Shown here: positions 8,605-17,479 of the stretch, in pieces
How the letters are laid out: each line of letters opens with the position of its first letter
How positions within the stretch are numbered: the first letter of the stretch is position 1
Origin: Rhodocyclaceae bacterium
Lineage (GTDB): Bacteria; Pseudomonadota; Gammaproteobacteria; Burkholderiales; Rhodocyclaceae
Assembly: GCA_008080565.1 (NCBI GenBank)
Contig: VIKE01000022.1
Coordinates: 1-64,000, forward strand
Reading direction: 5' to 3'
DNA length: 64,000 nt
The notes under the pieces: generated by a model
What the model saw: only the letters and a program-made list of their open reading frames with translations
Database searches by the model: none
Told to the model about the DNA's origin: nothing
Program-made: the position numbers and the translations under genes

Positions 8605-8754
8605 ATGCCCGTCACGAAAAAATCCGATTTGCCGAGCAAAATCTGCCTTTGCTGCGGTCGACCGTATTTTTGGCGCAAAAAGTGGGCGGCGGTCTGGGCG
8701 GAGGTCAAGTATTGCTCCGAGCGCTGCCGGCGCAATCGCCAGGGAAAATCATGA
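8605..8754 (+). CDS. DUF2256 small zinc-finger-like protein
   Basis: A 49-residue protein with ICLCCGRPYFWRKKW and YCSERCRRNR; the Cys pairs suggest a small zinc-binding fold. DUF2256 proteins usually sit next to FeS-type photolyases, as here. Its stop overlaps the photolyase start (ATGA), so the two are translationally coupled. It begins 17 bp after the lipocalin stop. The role is unknown; a partner or regulator of the photolyase is plausible inference. Confidence 0.9.
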   Translation: MPVTKKSDLPSKICLCCGRPYFWRKKWAAVWAEVKYCSERCRRNRQGKS

Positions 8755-10280
8755 CCACGCTCCGCCTCATTCTGGGGGATCAGCTCAATCCGGAACACAG
8801 CTGGTTCTCGGCGCCCGATGACAACGCCGTTTATGTGCTGATGGAAGTCCGGCAGGAGACCGATTACGTCCTGCACCATGCCCAGAAAATCATCGCCATC
8901 TTCGCCGCCATGCGCGACTTCGCCAGGCAGTTGCAGCTAGAGGGGCATCGCGTGCACTACCTGGCGATTGACGATCCGGCCAACCGCCAGTCGTTGCCGG
9001 CCAATCTGGATGCGCTGATCGCCGAGTATTCAGCCAGCGCCTTCGCGTATCAGGCACCCGACGAATGGCGGCTCGATCAGCAACTTGCCGACTACGCCAA
9101 GCAGCTCGCCATCCCCGGCCGGATGGTCGATAGCGAACATTTTTACAGCCGGCGCGACGAAGCCGCGCAGCTTTTCGCCGAGCGCAAGCAATGGCTGATG
9201 GAGCATTTCTACCGCCAGATGCGGATTCGCCATGGCGTGCTGATGAGCCCCAACGGCAAGCCACTCGGCGGCCAGTGGAATTTCGATCACGACAACCGCA
9301 AACCCTGGCCCGGCCTGCCGCGCGAGCCGGCCGACTGGCGCGGTGAGCACGATCATTCGGCGCTTTGGGAAAGTATCCAGCAGGCCGGCGTGGCCAGCTT
9401 TGGCGAGCCGAACGCGCAGCGCTTTCGCTGGCCACTGAATCGGGCCGAAGCCGTGCAACAGCTTGACGACTTCATCGCCGAAGCCCTGCCGAATTTCGGC
9501 GATTTTGAGGATGCGATGTCCCATCGCGCCTGGCGACTCTTCCACTCTTTGCTCTCCTTCGCCCTGAATACCAAGATGCTCAATCCGCACGAGGTCGTTG
9601 CCAAGGCCGCAGCCGCCCATGAATCCGGCCGCGTGCCGCTGGCTGCGGCAGAAGGTTTCATCCGGCAGATTCTCGGCTGGCGCGAGTATGTGCGTGGCGT
9701 CTATTGGGCCAACATGCCCGGCTATGAGACGCAGAACTTCTTCGATCACCATCAGCCGCTGCCATCATGGTTCTGGACCGGCGAAACGAAAATGCGCTGC
9801 CTGGCGCACGCCATCGGCCAGTCGCTGGAGCATGCCTATGCCCACCATATTCAGCGCCTGATGGTCATCGGCAACTTTGCGCTGCTCGCCGGGCTCAATC
9901 CGGCGGCGGTACATGGCTGGTATCTCGGCGTTTATATCGACGCCTTTGAATGGGTTGAGCTACCCAACACCGTGGGCATGAGCCAGTTCGCGGACGGCGG
10001 CAAGCTGGCCACCAAGCCCTACGTGTCGAGCGCCGCCTACCTCGACCGCATGAGCGATTACTGCAAGGGCTGCCATTACGACAAGAAGGCGCGCCTTGGC
10101 GAACGGGCCTGTCCCTTCAATGCGCTGTACTGGGATTTTTTCGCCCGTAACGGCGAACGGTTGGCCGCCAACCCAAGGCTGGGGATGGTCTATCGTCAGC
10201 TTGCCAAAATGAGTCAGGAAGCTCTGGATGCCGCGCAGGGCAGGGCGGATGAAATTAGAACCGGTATCGAGGGTTTATAG
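8751..10280 (+). CDS. FeS-type bacterial cryptochrome/photolyase (PhrB family)
   Basis: A 509-residue photolyase-related flavoprotein of the FeS-BCP group, whose characterised members repair (6-4) photoproducts using FAD and a [4Fe-4S] cluster. The N-terminal antenna domain begins TLRLILGDQLNPEHSWF. The C-terminal catalytic half contains GWREYVRGVYW, and IQRLMVIGNFALLAG and WYLGVYIDAFEWVELPN. The four presumed cluster cysteines are in MRCLAHA, CKGCHYD and ERACPFNALYWDF. The ATG overlaps the DUF2256 stop. It converges with the lipoprotein gene 15 bp downstream. Confidence 0.93.
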   Translation: MTTLRLILGDQLNPEHSWFSAPDDNAVYVLMEVRQETDYVLHHAQKIIAIFAAMRDFARQLQLEGHRVHYLAIDDPANRQSLPANLDALIAEYSASAFAYQAPDEWRLDQQLADYAKQLAIPGRMVDSEHFYSRRDEAAQLFAERKQWLMEHFYRQMRIRHGVLMSPNGKPLGGQWNFDHDNRKPWPGLPREPADWRGEHDHSALWESIQQAGVASFGEPNAQRFRWPLNRAEAVQQLDDFIAEALPNFGDFEDAMSHRAWRLFHSLLSFALNTKMLNPHEVVAKAAAAHESGRVPLAAAEGFIRQILGWREYVRGVYWANMPGYETQNFFDHHQPLPSWFWTGETKMRCLAHAIGQSLEHAYAHHIQRLMVIGNFALLAGLNPAAVHGWYLGVYIDAFEWVELPNTVGMSQFADGGKLATKPYVSSAAYLDRMSDYCKGCHYDKKARLGERACPFNALYWDFFARNGERLAANPRLGMVYRQLAKMSQEALDAAQGRADEIRTGIEGL

Positions 10281-10295
10281 AAGGCCAGGCGTCGA

Positions 10296-11168
10296 TCAAT
10301 CAATACGTCGGGCCGCTTCGGCTGCCTTGGCGGAAAAGGCCGGGCCGGCAACGTCGGCTGCGTTGAGGCCGCGATTCACATCCAGCCCGATCAGCCGCCA
10401 GTCATGCACCGGCAGGCTGGGGATCGGCTTGCGCAGACGCTCGTAAAAACGGGTTGGCCAGGTGACGCCGGCGATCTCCTTGTGGTCGAAGAAATCGACT
10501 TCTGCGACAGCGCCCTGTGTTGATTCCAGACCTTCCATGGTGAAGCGGACGCGGCGTAGCAAATGGTTTTCAGCGTCGATGAACAGCAGGTAGCGATCTT
10601 CCGCTGACAGGCCATGGCCGGGGCGGCGCACGGCGACCAGCGTCGTGCAGGCACGGCCTTCGACGGTTTCGTCTTCACCCATTTCCAGACTGAGGTTGCC
10701 GTCGAGAAAATAGAACGGCCCGGTCAGAAACATCCGGTAGCCATCGGCGACCAGCGCCGCCGCAGCGAGCACATCACGGTCGTTGGCTGGCGCATCGTTG
10801 TAGAAAACCTGCACCTCGCCGTTGTGGCGGATGACCTGCTTGCTGCCCTTCGGGCCAAGATGGCGCTGACCGATCAGCGGCCCGCCCTTGAAAATGATCC
10901 GCTCCTGCGAACCCTGACGGAAATCGGCGTCGATCAGCGTCGGCTGAACCTTGCTGACCAGTCCGTACCACTCGCCGGCATAGCCGACACTGAGGTCGTC
11001 AATCTGGCGGAAGGCAGCCAGGCCATGCGCTTCCGCCGATTTTTGCAGCACGGCGCGCGCCGCCGGTTGTTCTCCGCTGCCAACAGCCTGCGGAATGCCG
11101 CGCGACATGCAGCCGCCGAGCAGCAGCACGAGGGCTATTGGCAGCAATCTGATCAGGCTTGAGCGCAT
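10296..11168 (-). CDS. Hypothetical outer-membrane lipoprotein
   Basis: A 290-residue protein with a type II signal peptide; LLLGGC gives the lipidated Cys near residue 20. The body has alternating strands and phrases such as YRMFLTGPFYFLDGNL and GVTWPTRFYERL, reminiscent of LolA/LppX-type lipoprotein-carrier folds, but no specific family is recognised. It stands alone between the convergent photolyase gene and a repeat copy located upstream of its start codon. Confidence 0.78.
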   Translation of the reverse strand: MRSSLIRLLPIALVLLLGGCMSRGIPQAVGSGEQPAARAVLQKSAEAHGLAAFRQIDDLSVGYAGEWYGLVSKVQPTLIDADFRQGSQERIIFKGGPLIGQRHLGPKGSKQVIRHNGEVQVFYNDAPANDRDVLAAAALVADGYRMFLTGPFYFLDGNLSLEMGEDETVEGRACTTLVAVRRPGHGLSAEDRYLLFIDAENHLLRRVRFTMEGLESTQGAVAEVDFFDHKEIAGVTWPTRFYERLRKPIPSLPVHDWRLIGLDVNRGLNAADVAGPAFSAKAAEAARRID

Positions 11169-11197
11169 ATTTTTCTACTCCGTGTTATGGCAGAACA

Positions 11198-11255
11198 ATT
11201 TCAATTTTGGCCGTTTTTCCCGGTTGACCGTAGCAAGCCCCGGTTGACCGTGGAA
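11198..11255 (+). repeat. Interspersed repeat, copy 3, with a tandem second core
   Basis: A full copy at 11198-11235 has both AATTTCAATTTTGGCC and CCGGTTGACCGTAGCA. It is followed two bases later by a second 3' core, CCCCGGTTGACCGTGGAA (11238-11255). It lies between two minus-strand genes and ends 2 bp from the metalloprotease stop codon. The duplicated core suggests that the 3' segment can be copied separately. Confidence 0.9.
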
Positions 11256-11256
11256 C

Positions 11257-11799
11257 TCACGAATTTCCGGCAGAAACCTCGGCCACCCACAACGGCGGGC
11301 CGCCGGCCGCCAAGTGACACAGATAGGCACGCAGGTCAAATTCCAGCTGGAAGTAATTCGCCTCCATGTGCTGGCACAGCTGATAGAACGCCTTGTCGTG
11401 CTCCGGTTCCTTGAGATGCGCGATTTCATGGACAACGATCATGCGCAGGAATTCCGGCGGCATCTCTCGGAAGAGGCTGGCGACGTGGATTTCGCGCTTG
11501 CTCTTGAGCTTGCCGCCCTGGACGCGGGCGATCCGGCTGTGTATCCCGAGCGCTTTTTGCAGCGTCTGCAGCTTGCCGTCGAAGGCCACCTTGCTCGGCT
11601 GCGGCGCGTTGCGCAAATACGTCGCCTTGATCTCCTGAACATAGTCGTAGAGCGCCTTGTCGGTGCGCACCTGATGCACCTCCGGATACTTCTGGCGCAG
11701 CACTTTGCCGAGCTGATCCTGTTCGATCAGCCGGTGCACCGATTCCGTCAGGTGCGCGGGGTAGCCGGCGAGGTAGTTGGGCGAGGCGGGTTTGGTCAT
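11257..11799 (-). CDS. YgjP/WLM-type zinc metallopeptidase
   Basis: A 180-residue protein with the zinc site HEIAHLKEPEHDKAF: HExxH plus downstream Glu and His, as in the DUF45/YgjP (M48-related) family. No signal peptide or membrane span is evident, so it is probably cytosolic. REIHVASLFREMP precedes the motif. Substrates are unknown. It is divergent from the MFS transporter; a CACGCCA/TGGCGTG inverted repeat at 11823-11846 lies between the two start codons. Confidence 0.88.
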   Translation of the reverse strand: MTKPASPNYLAGYPAHLTESVHRLIEQDQLGKVLRQKYPEVHQVRTDKALYDYVQEIKATYLRNAPQPSKVAFDGKLQTLQKALGIHSRIARVQGGKLKSKREIHVASLFREMPPEFLRMIVVHEIAHLKEPEHDKAFYQLCQHMEANYFQLEFDLRAYLCHLAAGGPPLWVAEVSAGNS

Positions 11800-11898
11800 G
11801 GCGGGCCGATTTTACTGGAAGGCACGCCAGATCGTTTTTTGGCGTGATTTGTGAAAAACGGCGATAAGCTAGCGCGAATTTACGAAATCGATTCACTC

Positions 11899-13074
11899 AT
11901 GCAAAACCCCGTCCTCATCATCGTCATCGCCCAACTGTTCGGCACCTCGCTGTGGTTCTCCGCCAACAGCGCGGCCGACGACCTGATCCGCGCCTGGGGC
12001 ATCGCGCCGGCCGACATCGGGACGCTGACCAATGCTGTCCAACTCGGCTTCATCTTCGGCACGCTGACCTTCGCCATCTCCGGTCTGGCCGACCGTTTCG
12101 CCGCGAGCCGCATCTTCGCCGTCTGCGCCGTGCTCGGCGCCGTCTGCAACGGCGCCTTTGCCCTGCTGGCCGATGGCATGGCCTCGGCTGTGCCGCTGCG
12201 TTTCGCCGTCGGCTTCTGTCTGGCCGGCGTCTACCCGCTGGGCATGAAACTCGTTGTCAGTTGGGTGCCAGAGCGGGCCGGTGCCGCGCTGGCTCAGCTG
12301 GTCGGCATGCTGACGCTGGGCACGGCCCTGCCACACGGCATCCGGCTGGCTGGGGCGGGATGGTCGTGGCAGGCCACCATTCTTGTTTCGTCCGGGCTGG
12401 CATTGCTGGCCGCCATCATGATCTTCCGCCTCGGCGACGGGCCGCACCTCAAGCGCCGGCACGGTGCGCCGCCTTTGCGTCTGGGCCGCGTCTTCTACGC
12501 CTTCTCGGTCCGTGAATTCCGCGCCTCCGCCTTCGGATATTTCGGCCACATGTGGGAGCTCTACGCCTTCTGGACACTGACCCCGGCGCTCATCATCCTG
12601 AGCGGACTGGCCGAGACGGGTAGCCGCCAACTCTCCGGGCTGGCCTTCGCCATCATCGGCATCGGCGCCCTTGGCTGCCTGCTCGGCGGCTGGTGGAGCC
12701 AGCGCATCGGCAGCCCGCGTGTGGCGGCTGTCGCCCTGGCAGGCTCGGCCATCTGCTGCGCCCTGTTTCCGCTGACCGGCGACTGGCCGACCGCCGCCAA
12801 AATCGTTTTGCTGCTCCTCTGGGGCGCTATGGTCGTCGCCGATTCGCCGCATTTTTCGGCCCTCTCGGCCCGGGCCTGCCCACCGGAAATCGTCGGCAGC
12901 GCGCTGGCCTTTCAAAACTCCATCGGCTTCGCCATTACCATGTTTTCCATCCAGCTCGGCACGGTATGGATCGCCGACTGGGGCATGAGCATCGCCTGGC
13001 TGCTGCTGCCCGGGCCGCTGCTCGGCTTGCTCGGTCTTTACCCGCTCTGGCGTTCGGCGCGCTTACCAGGGTAA
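11899..13074 (+). CDS. MFS transporter
   Basis: A 391-residue inner-membrane transporter with about 12 hydrophobic spans. GTLTFAISGLADRFAASRIF near residues 53-72 is the MFS motif between TM2 and TM3, and YPLGMKLVVSWVPERAG follows. Substrate is not evident. ATG 11899 is chosen; a GTG at 11851 would add a hydrophilic stretch. Its 3' end overlaps the convergent LysR gene by 12 bp. The protein is nearly full length for a compact MFS carrier. Confidence 0.88.
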   Translation: MQNPVLIIVIAQLFGTSLWFSANSAADDLIRAWGIAPADIGTLTNAVQLGFIFGTLTFAISGLADRFAASRIFAVCAVLGAVCNGAFALLADGMASAVPLRFAVGFCLAGVYPLGMKLVVSWVPERAGAALAQLVGMLTLGTALPHGIRLAGAGWSWQATILVSSGLALLAAIMIFRLGDGPHLKRRHGAPPLRLGRVFYAFSVREFRASAFGYFGHMWELYAFWTLTPALIILSGLAETGSRQLSGLAFAIIGIGALGCLLGGWWSQRIGSPRVAAVALAGSAICCALFPLTGDWPTAAKIVLLLLWGAMVVADSPHFSALSARACPPEIVGSALAFQNSIGFAITMFSIQLGTVWIADWGMSIAWLLLPGPLLGLLGLYPLWRSARLPG

Positions 13075-13983
13075 TTCGGGGTTGCCGTCGGTGGCGCTTC
13101 GGTAGGCTGCGAAGCGGTCGGTCAGGAAATCGAGAAAGACGCGCACCTTGGCCGACAGGTTCAGGCGCTGCGGGTAAAGGGCGTAGATGTCGGCCGGGCT
13201 GCCCGACCATTCCGGCAAGACGCGGACCAGCCGGCCGGCGCGCAGTTCGGCCGCCGTATCCCACAGCGAACGGAGCAGGATGCCGTGGCCGTCGAGCGCC
13301 CAATCGACGGCCACCTCGCCGTGATTGGTGCTGAGCTTGCTGCTCACCTTCACGTTACGGCATTGCTTGCCGGCGCACAGCGTCCATGTCCCGAAGGCGC
13401 CGCTGCCTTCACGGATGACGATGCAGTCATGGCTGCCCAAATCGTCCGGATCCAGCGGCTGGCCGCGGCGGGCCAGATAGGCCGGCGAGGCAAACAGGTA
13501 GCGCTGATTGGAGGCAATCTTGCGTGCCACGACGCGCGCCTCTGGCGGTTCGCCAAAACGGATGGCGATGTCGAAGCTCTGGTCGCCCGGCATGACGGCC
13601 TGATCGCCGAGCGTGAGCTGGATGTCGACGGCCGGGTACTGACGGACAAAGTCGGACACGGCCGGCGCCAGTTGCCGGCGGCCGAAGCCGTAGGTGGCGT
13701 GGATGCGCAGCAGGCCACGCGGCTCCGCACGGGTGCGTGTCAGCGTCTGTTCCAGCGCCTCGATTTCACCGAGGATGCGCCGGCTTTCGGCCAAGTAAAG
13801 CTCGCCCTCCGGCGTCAGGCTCATCCGGCGCGTCGTCCGCGTCAGCAGGCGAACGCCGAGGCGCTGTTCGAGCTGAGCGAGGCGACGGCTGACGGCCGGG
13901 CCGGTCAACCCTAGCTCGCGGGCCGCCCGGGCCAGGCTGCCTTGCTGGACAAGCAGGCTGAAGAAGGAAAGTTCGGATGACAT
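13063..13983 (-). CDS. LysR family transcriptional regulator
   Basis: A 306-residue LTTR. The N-terminal helix-turn-helix (FFSLLVQQGSLARAARELGL, then TGPAVSRRLAQLEQRLG) spans residues about 6-45, and the substrate-binding domain occupies the rest. It is divergent from the TauE-type exporter gene with a palindrome between them, so it most likely controls that gene and itself. The effector is unknown. Its overlap with the MFS gene at the 3' ends is convergent. Confidence 0.92.
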   Translation of the reverse strand: MSSELSFFSLLVQQGSLARAARELGLTGPAVSRRLAQLEQRLGVRLLTRTTRRMSLTPEGELYLAESRRILGEIEALEQTLTRTRAEPRGLLRIHATYGFGRRQLAPAVSDFVRQYPAVDIQLTLGDQAVMPGDQSFDIAIRFGEPPEARVVARKIASNQRYLFASPAYLARRGQPLDPDDLGSHDCIVIREGSGAFGTWTLCAGKQCRNVKVSSKLSTNHGEVAVDWALDGHGILLRSLWDTAAELRAGRLVRVLPEWSGSPADIYALYPQRLNLSAKVRVFLDFLTDRFAAYRSATDGNPELPW

Positions 13984-14001
13984 CGGTTTATTGGTAAATA
14001 T

Positions 14002-14022
14002 AATTAACGAATCAAGTTAATT
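14002..14022. promoter_or_regulatory. Palindromic LysR-type operator
   Basis: Arms AATTAAC and GTTAATT are separated by 7 bases in the intergenic region between the divergent LysR and TauE-type genes. The geometry fits the T-N11-A class of LTTR boxes. It is 18 bp from the LysR start codon, which is typical for autoregulation. Confidence 0.6.
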
Positions 14023-14085
14023 TAGCGACATTTTAGCCTTTGTGCAAAGCAGTAACATGGCCCGATATTCTTTCCGAGTCCAGCC

Positions 14086-14838
14086 ATGATCCTCGCCCTA
14101 AGCCTTGCCTTGCCCCTGCTCATCGGTGCCGTCCTGGGTCTGGCCGGTGGCATCTTCGGCATCGGTGGCGGCATCATCGCAATTCCGGTGATGACCGGGC
14201 TGTTCGGCATGGACCAGAAGCTGGCGCAGGGCACGGCGTTGGTCATGATGGTGCCCAACCTGAGCATTGCCCTGTGGCGTTACTGCCAGCGCCAGCCGCT
14301 GCCAAAACTGCGCACCGCCCTGCTGGTGGTCTGCGCGGTGACGGCAACGGCCTTGACGGCGCACTACGCGAGCAACCTGGCCTCCAGCCAATTGCGCCGC
14401 TACTTCGGCCTCTTTTTGCTCTGGCTGGCCGTCCATAGCCTGTGGTCCCTGCGCGCCGGGCGCTCGTACTGGTCGTTTGCGCTGCCTGAACGGCTGATTC
14501 CGCTGGTCGGCCTGATCGGTGGTACCTGTCAGGGCCTGATCAGCATCGGCGGCGGCATGATCACGCCGCCCATCCTGGTTACTTTTTTCCGGCAAACGCA
14601 GGCTATGGCCCAAGGTTTTGCCATCGCCCTGGTCATGCCCAGTTCCATCGTCGCCTTGCTGACCTTTGCGAACGCCGGGCTGGTCGACTGGAAGATGGGT
14701 GTGCTGTTCGCACTGGGTGGCGCGCTGACCGTTTCATACGGCGTCCGCATCGCCCATCGCCTGCCCGAGCGCCGCCTGCGTGTCGCCTTCGCGCTGATGC
14801 TGCTCGCCACTGCAGCATGGATGATCTGCCTGGGCTGA
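14086..14838 (+). CDS. TauE/SafE family membrane exporter
   Basis: A 250-residue membrane protein with about eight spans. The paired glycine motifs of the family are clear: LAGGIFGIGGGIIAIPV near residue 20 and GGTCQGLISIGGGMITPP near 145. TauE/SafE proteins export sulfite, sulfoacetate or other small organosulfur anions. The substrate here cannot be read from sequence. Divergence from the LysR gene suggests inducer-controlled export. Confidence 0.88.
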   Translation: MILALSLALPLLIGAVLGLAGGIFGIGGGIIAIPVMTGLFGMDQKLAQGTALVMMVPNLSIALWRYCQRQPLPKLRTALLVVCAVTATALTAHYASNLASSQLRRYFGLFLLWLAVHSLWSLRAGRSYWSFALPERLIPLVGLIGGTCQGLISIGGGMITPPILVTFFRQTQAMAQGFAIALVMPSSIVALLTFANAGLVDWKMGVLFALGGALTVSYGVRIAHRLPERRLRVAFALMLLATAAWMICLG

Positions 14839-14879
14839 GTTTTTGGCACAATGGCAGCCCCGCCCGAGCGTCGCCGCAA

Positions 14880-15092
14880 ATGAACCCCGAAGATCTGCTC
14901 CTCCTCGTCACCCGCGCCATGCCCTTCGGCAAGCACAAAGGCACGTTGATCGCCGATCTCCCCGGCAACTACCTCAACTGGTTCGCCCGCGAAGGCTTCC
15001 CGCCCGGCGAAATCGGCCGCCTGCTGGCGCTCATGCAAGAGATTGATCACAACGGGCTGTCGGATTTGCTGAAACCCTTGCGCCGACCTTAG
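14880..15092 (+). CDS. DUF3820 family small protein
   Basis: A 70-residue soluble protein. MPFGKHKGTLIADLPGNYLNWF near residue 14 is the DUF3820 signature (sometimes described as a putative quorum-sensing-regulated virulence factor family). No catalytic motif is evident. It begins 41 bp after the TauE-type gene, so co-transcription is possible. Function unknown. Confidence 0.88.
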   Translation: MNPEDLLLLVTRAMPFGKHKGTLIADLPGNYLNWFAREGFPPGEIGRLLALMQEIDHNGLSDLLKPLRRP

Positions 15093-15138
15093 CGCCTGCC
15101 GGTTGCGATCTGGTTCAGCGAACGCCAGAGGCAGCTTG

Positions 15139-17166
15139 TTAGTTTCCAGCCGCCGGTAACTCGCGCATGGCGGCCAGTTTGACGTAGAGCGTGCTGCGCG
15201 AAATGCCCAAGTTTCGTGCCGCCATCGACAGGTTGCCGTGGCTGTTGGCAACTGCGGCATTGATTGCGGCCCGCTCCATTTCAGCCAGGCGGCCGGCTGC
15301 CATGGCCGGCGTTACCTCACCGCGCGCCAGCACCGCATCAACCGCAGCACCGGCAATGTGCGGCGGGAGCAGGCTGCCATCAATACGATTGCCATCGCTT
15401 AGAGCAAACATGGCTTCGAAGACATTCTGCAATTCGCGGATATTTCCCGGCCAGCGATAGCGCAGCAGATGATGCAAGACTTCCGGGTCCAGGCTCTTCG
15501 GTGGGCAGCCGTATTTTCGGGCCAGGCGCTGGTTAAGATAGCCGATGATCGCTTCGGTATCCTCCGGGCGCTCGCGCAAGGGCGGCAGATGCAGGCTCAC
15601 GACGCAGAGCCGGTGGAAAAGATCTTCACGGAAGCGGCCGGTGCTGGAATCCGTTTGCAGGTCGCGATTGGTCGCGGCAATGATGCGCACCGCCACTTTG
15701 CGTTCCTTGGTGTCGCCCAGCCGGACGACCACGCCATCCTGCAGCACACGCAAGAGATGAGGCTGCATGTCGAGCGGCATTTCGCCGATTTCATCGAGGA
15801 AAAGGGTGCCGCCGTCAGCCTGTTCGAACTTGCCAGGCAGCCCGCCGCGGCGGGCGCCGGTAAAGGCGCCTTCGCTGTAACCGAACAATTCGCTGGCCAG
15901 CAGCTCGCGGGTCAGGGCACCGCAATTGACTGCGATGAAAGGCCCTTCCGGTTTGCTGCTCGCCTTGTGGATGGCGCGGGCAAAAATCTCCTTGCCGGCA
16001 CCGGTTTCACCGAGCAACAAGACGGGCAGATCAAGCGGTGCGATTCTTCTGGCCCGGGCTTTCGCTGTCGAAATGGCCTGGCTGGTGCCGATGATCTCGG
16101 CAAAGACTTCGTCAGTCGCTTTGCTCGCCGGCGAGGGGATGCTGACCGCTTGTCGAGTCGGCGTGCCAATCGGGATGACCAGCAAGGTGCCGAGGTCGCC
16201 ATCGCGGGAACGCACCGGGTGCAGCCACTCCGGGCGTAGCCAGAGTGGCGTCTGGCGGATGCGCTCATCGGGATGGACAGCAAAATCGAGGGCCGTTAGC
16301 TGGCTGCCGACCTCGAAAGGCAGGCGCACGCCATACATCTCGCGGGCCTGTTGCATGCTGCCGCTGGTTTTGACGATACGGCCGCGCTGGTCGAACAGGA
16401 CGACGCAATCGTTGCCATAGCGGCTGAAACCATCCATGGCGTGCTCGAGCAGGCGGCCATGCAATTCGGCGTCGCGCCGGGCCAGGATTCCTTCGATCTG
16501 CTTGGCCGCCGAAATGACCAAGCCCAGCGTATGGCCATGAAAGGTTTCCTTGACACCGGAGACGTCGACGACGCCGAGCAGGTTCCTGCCCAGCGGGTCA
16601 AGGATGGGGGCAGCCGCGCAGGTCCAGTGCTTGACGTCGATGCAGTAATGCTCGCTGGCGTAGATCTGCACCGGCTGGTGCGTGGCAATGGTTGTGCCAA
16701 TGGCATTGGTGCCGATCAGGTCTTCGCTCCAGCAACCGCCGGGGGCCAGGTTGATCTGTTCGCCAGCATCGCGGGCGCGGGTTTCGCCATTGAGGTCGAG
16801 AATGGTCCCACTCGGGTCGCTGAGCATGATCAAGGTGCCTGACTCGCGCAGGATTTCGCGCAGGGTCTCGAGCACTGGCTTGGCCGCCTCGTATAGATCA
16901 TGGGAGCGCGCCCGCAACAGGTGAATCTTATCGCCATTGGCCGTCGGGGCGCTGCCGATGCCAGGATCGACGGACTCCGAACGGCTGCGCCGCCAGGAGT
17001 CGAGAACCACATTGCGCACCCCGACCCCGGGTAATGGCCGGTTCTCAAGGAATCGTTCCCATGAACTGGCGACGGCTGACTCGTCGCCGATTCGGGGAAT
17101 AAGCAGATTGCTGTTGGGGGTCACATTGGGCTCGTGGCGGGCTCCGGGGTATTCACCGTAAAACAA
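15139..17166 (-). CDS. acxR: Sigma-54-dependent activator, AcoR/AcxR type
   Basis: A protein of up to 675 residues. The N-terminal GAF-like sensor region contains [16 protein letters not shown] and [18 protein letters not shown], typical of AcoR relatives. The central AAA+ domain has GETGAGKE (Walker A), [12 protein letters not shown] (the GAFTGA loop that contacts sigma-54) and [11 protein letters not shown]. The C-terminal Fis-type helix-turn-helix is [20 protein letters not shown]. It is divergent from the acetone carboxylase operon, whose promoter has a -24/-12 element. AcxR is the known activator in Xanthobacter, so the assignment is strong but contextual. The start is uncertain: TTG 17166 or GTG 17124. 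Confidence 0.9.
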   Translation of the reverse strand: MFYGEYPGARHEPNVTPNSNLLIPRIGDESAVASSWERFLENRPLPGVGVRNVVLDSWRRSRSESVDPGIGSAPTANGDKIHLLRARSHDLYEAAKPVLETLREILRESGTLIMLSDPSGTILDLNGETRARDAGEQINLAPGGCWSEDLIGTNAIGTTIATHQPVQIYASEHYCIDVKHWTCAAAPILDPLGRNLLGVVDVSGVKETFHGHTLGLVISAAKQIEGILARRDAELHGRLLEHAMDGFSRYGNDCVVLFDQRGRIVKTSGSMQQAREMYGVRLPFEVGSQLTALDFAVHPDERIRQTPLWLRPEWLHPVRSRDGDLGTLLVIPIGTPTRQAVSIPSPASKATDEVFAEIIGTSQAISTAKARARRIAPLDLPVLLLGETGAGKEIFARAIHKASSKPEGPFIAVNCGALTRELLASELFGYSEGAFTGARRGGLPGKFEQADGGTLFLDEIGEMPLDMQPHLLRVLQDGVVVRLGDTKERKVAVRIIAATNRDLQTDSSTGRFREDLFHRLCVVSLHLPPLRERPEDTEAIIGYLNQRLARKYGCPPKSLDPEVLHHLLRYRWPGNIRELQNVFEAMFALSDGNRIDGSLLPPHIAGAAVDAVLARGEVTPAMAAGRLAEMERAAINAAVANSHGNLSMAARNLGISRSTLYVKLAAMRELPAAGN

Positions 17167-17261
17167 TAAATTAACTTAATCATAACCGTAGCCGACGATG
17201 CTGTTCAAGTCAATAAAGTCGTTGTGTATCAATGGCTTGTGCGGCGCAACAAAAACTTGTG

Positions 17262-17284
17262 AACTGTCCGGAATCCGGACAGTT
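17262..17284. promoter_or_regulatory. Upstream activator site for the acetone operon
   Basis: A perfect inverted repeat: arms AACTGTCCGG and CCGGACAGTT around AAT. A related imperfect site containing CGTCGGACAG lies at 17324-17333. Placement about 130 bp upstream of the -24/-12 promoter is typical for a bacterial enhancer-binding protein. It is most likely the binding site of the divergent activator. Confidence 0.75.
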
Positions 17285-17410
17285 CGAAATTGGCGTCGTT
17301 ATTCAGGACGTTTTTCGCTTGTTCGTCGGACAGCTGCTGTTTTCTACAAATTTTCGCCAAGTTGATGATTCGTCGTGGGAATTCAGTGAGTCCCCCGCTT
17401 TTTCGAGCCC

Positions 17411-17426
17411 TGGCCCGGCCCTTGCC
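17411..17426 (+). promoter_or_regulatory. Sigma-54 (-24/-12) promoter of acxABC
   Basis: TGGCCCGGCCCTTGCC has the invariant GG and GC dinucleotides exactly 10 bases apart, as required by RpoN. It lies 54 bp before the acxA start, and AGGAG at 17469-17473 precedes the ATG at 17480. Confidence 0.85.
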
Positions 17427-17479
17427 ATTAAGTCAGCGTGGGATCACTCACCACGACACACCAATGACAGGAGACAAAC

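Noticed and set aside
13903..13916. GCCGGTCAACCC in the LysR gene
   Set aside because: It encodes the conserved GLTGPAVS turn of the helix-turn-helix; there is no further similarity to the repeat.
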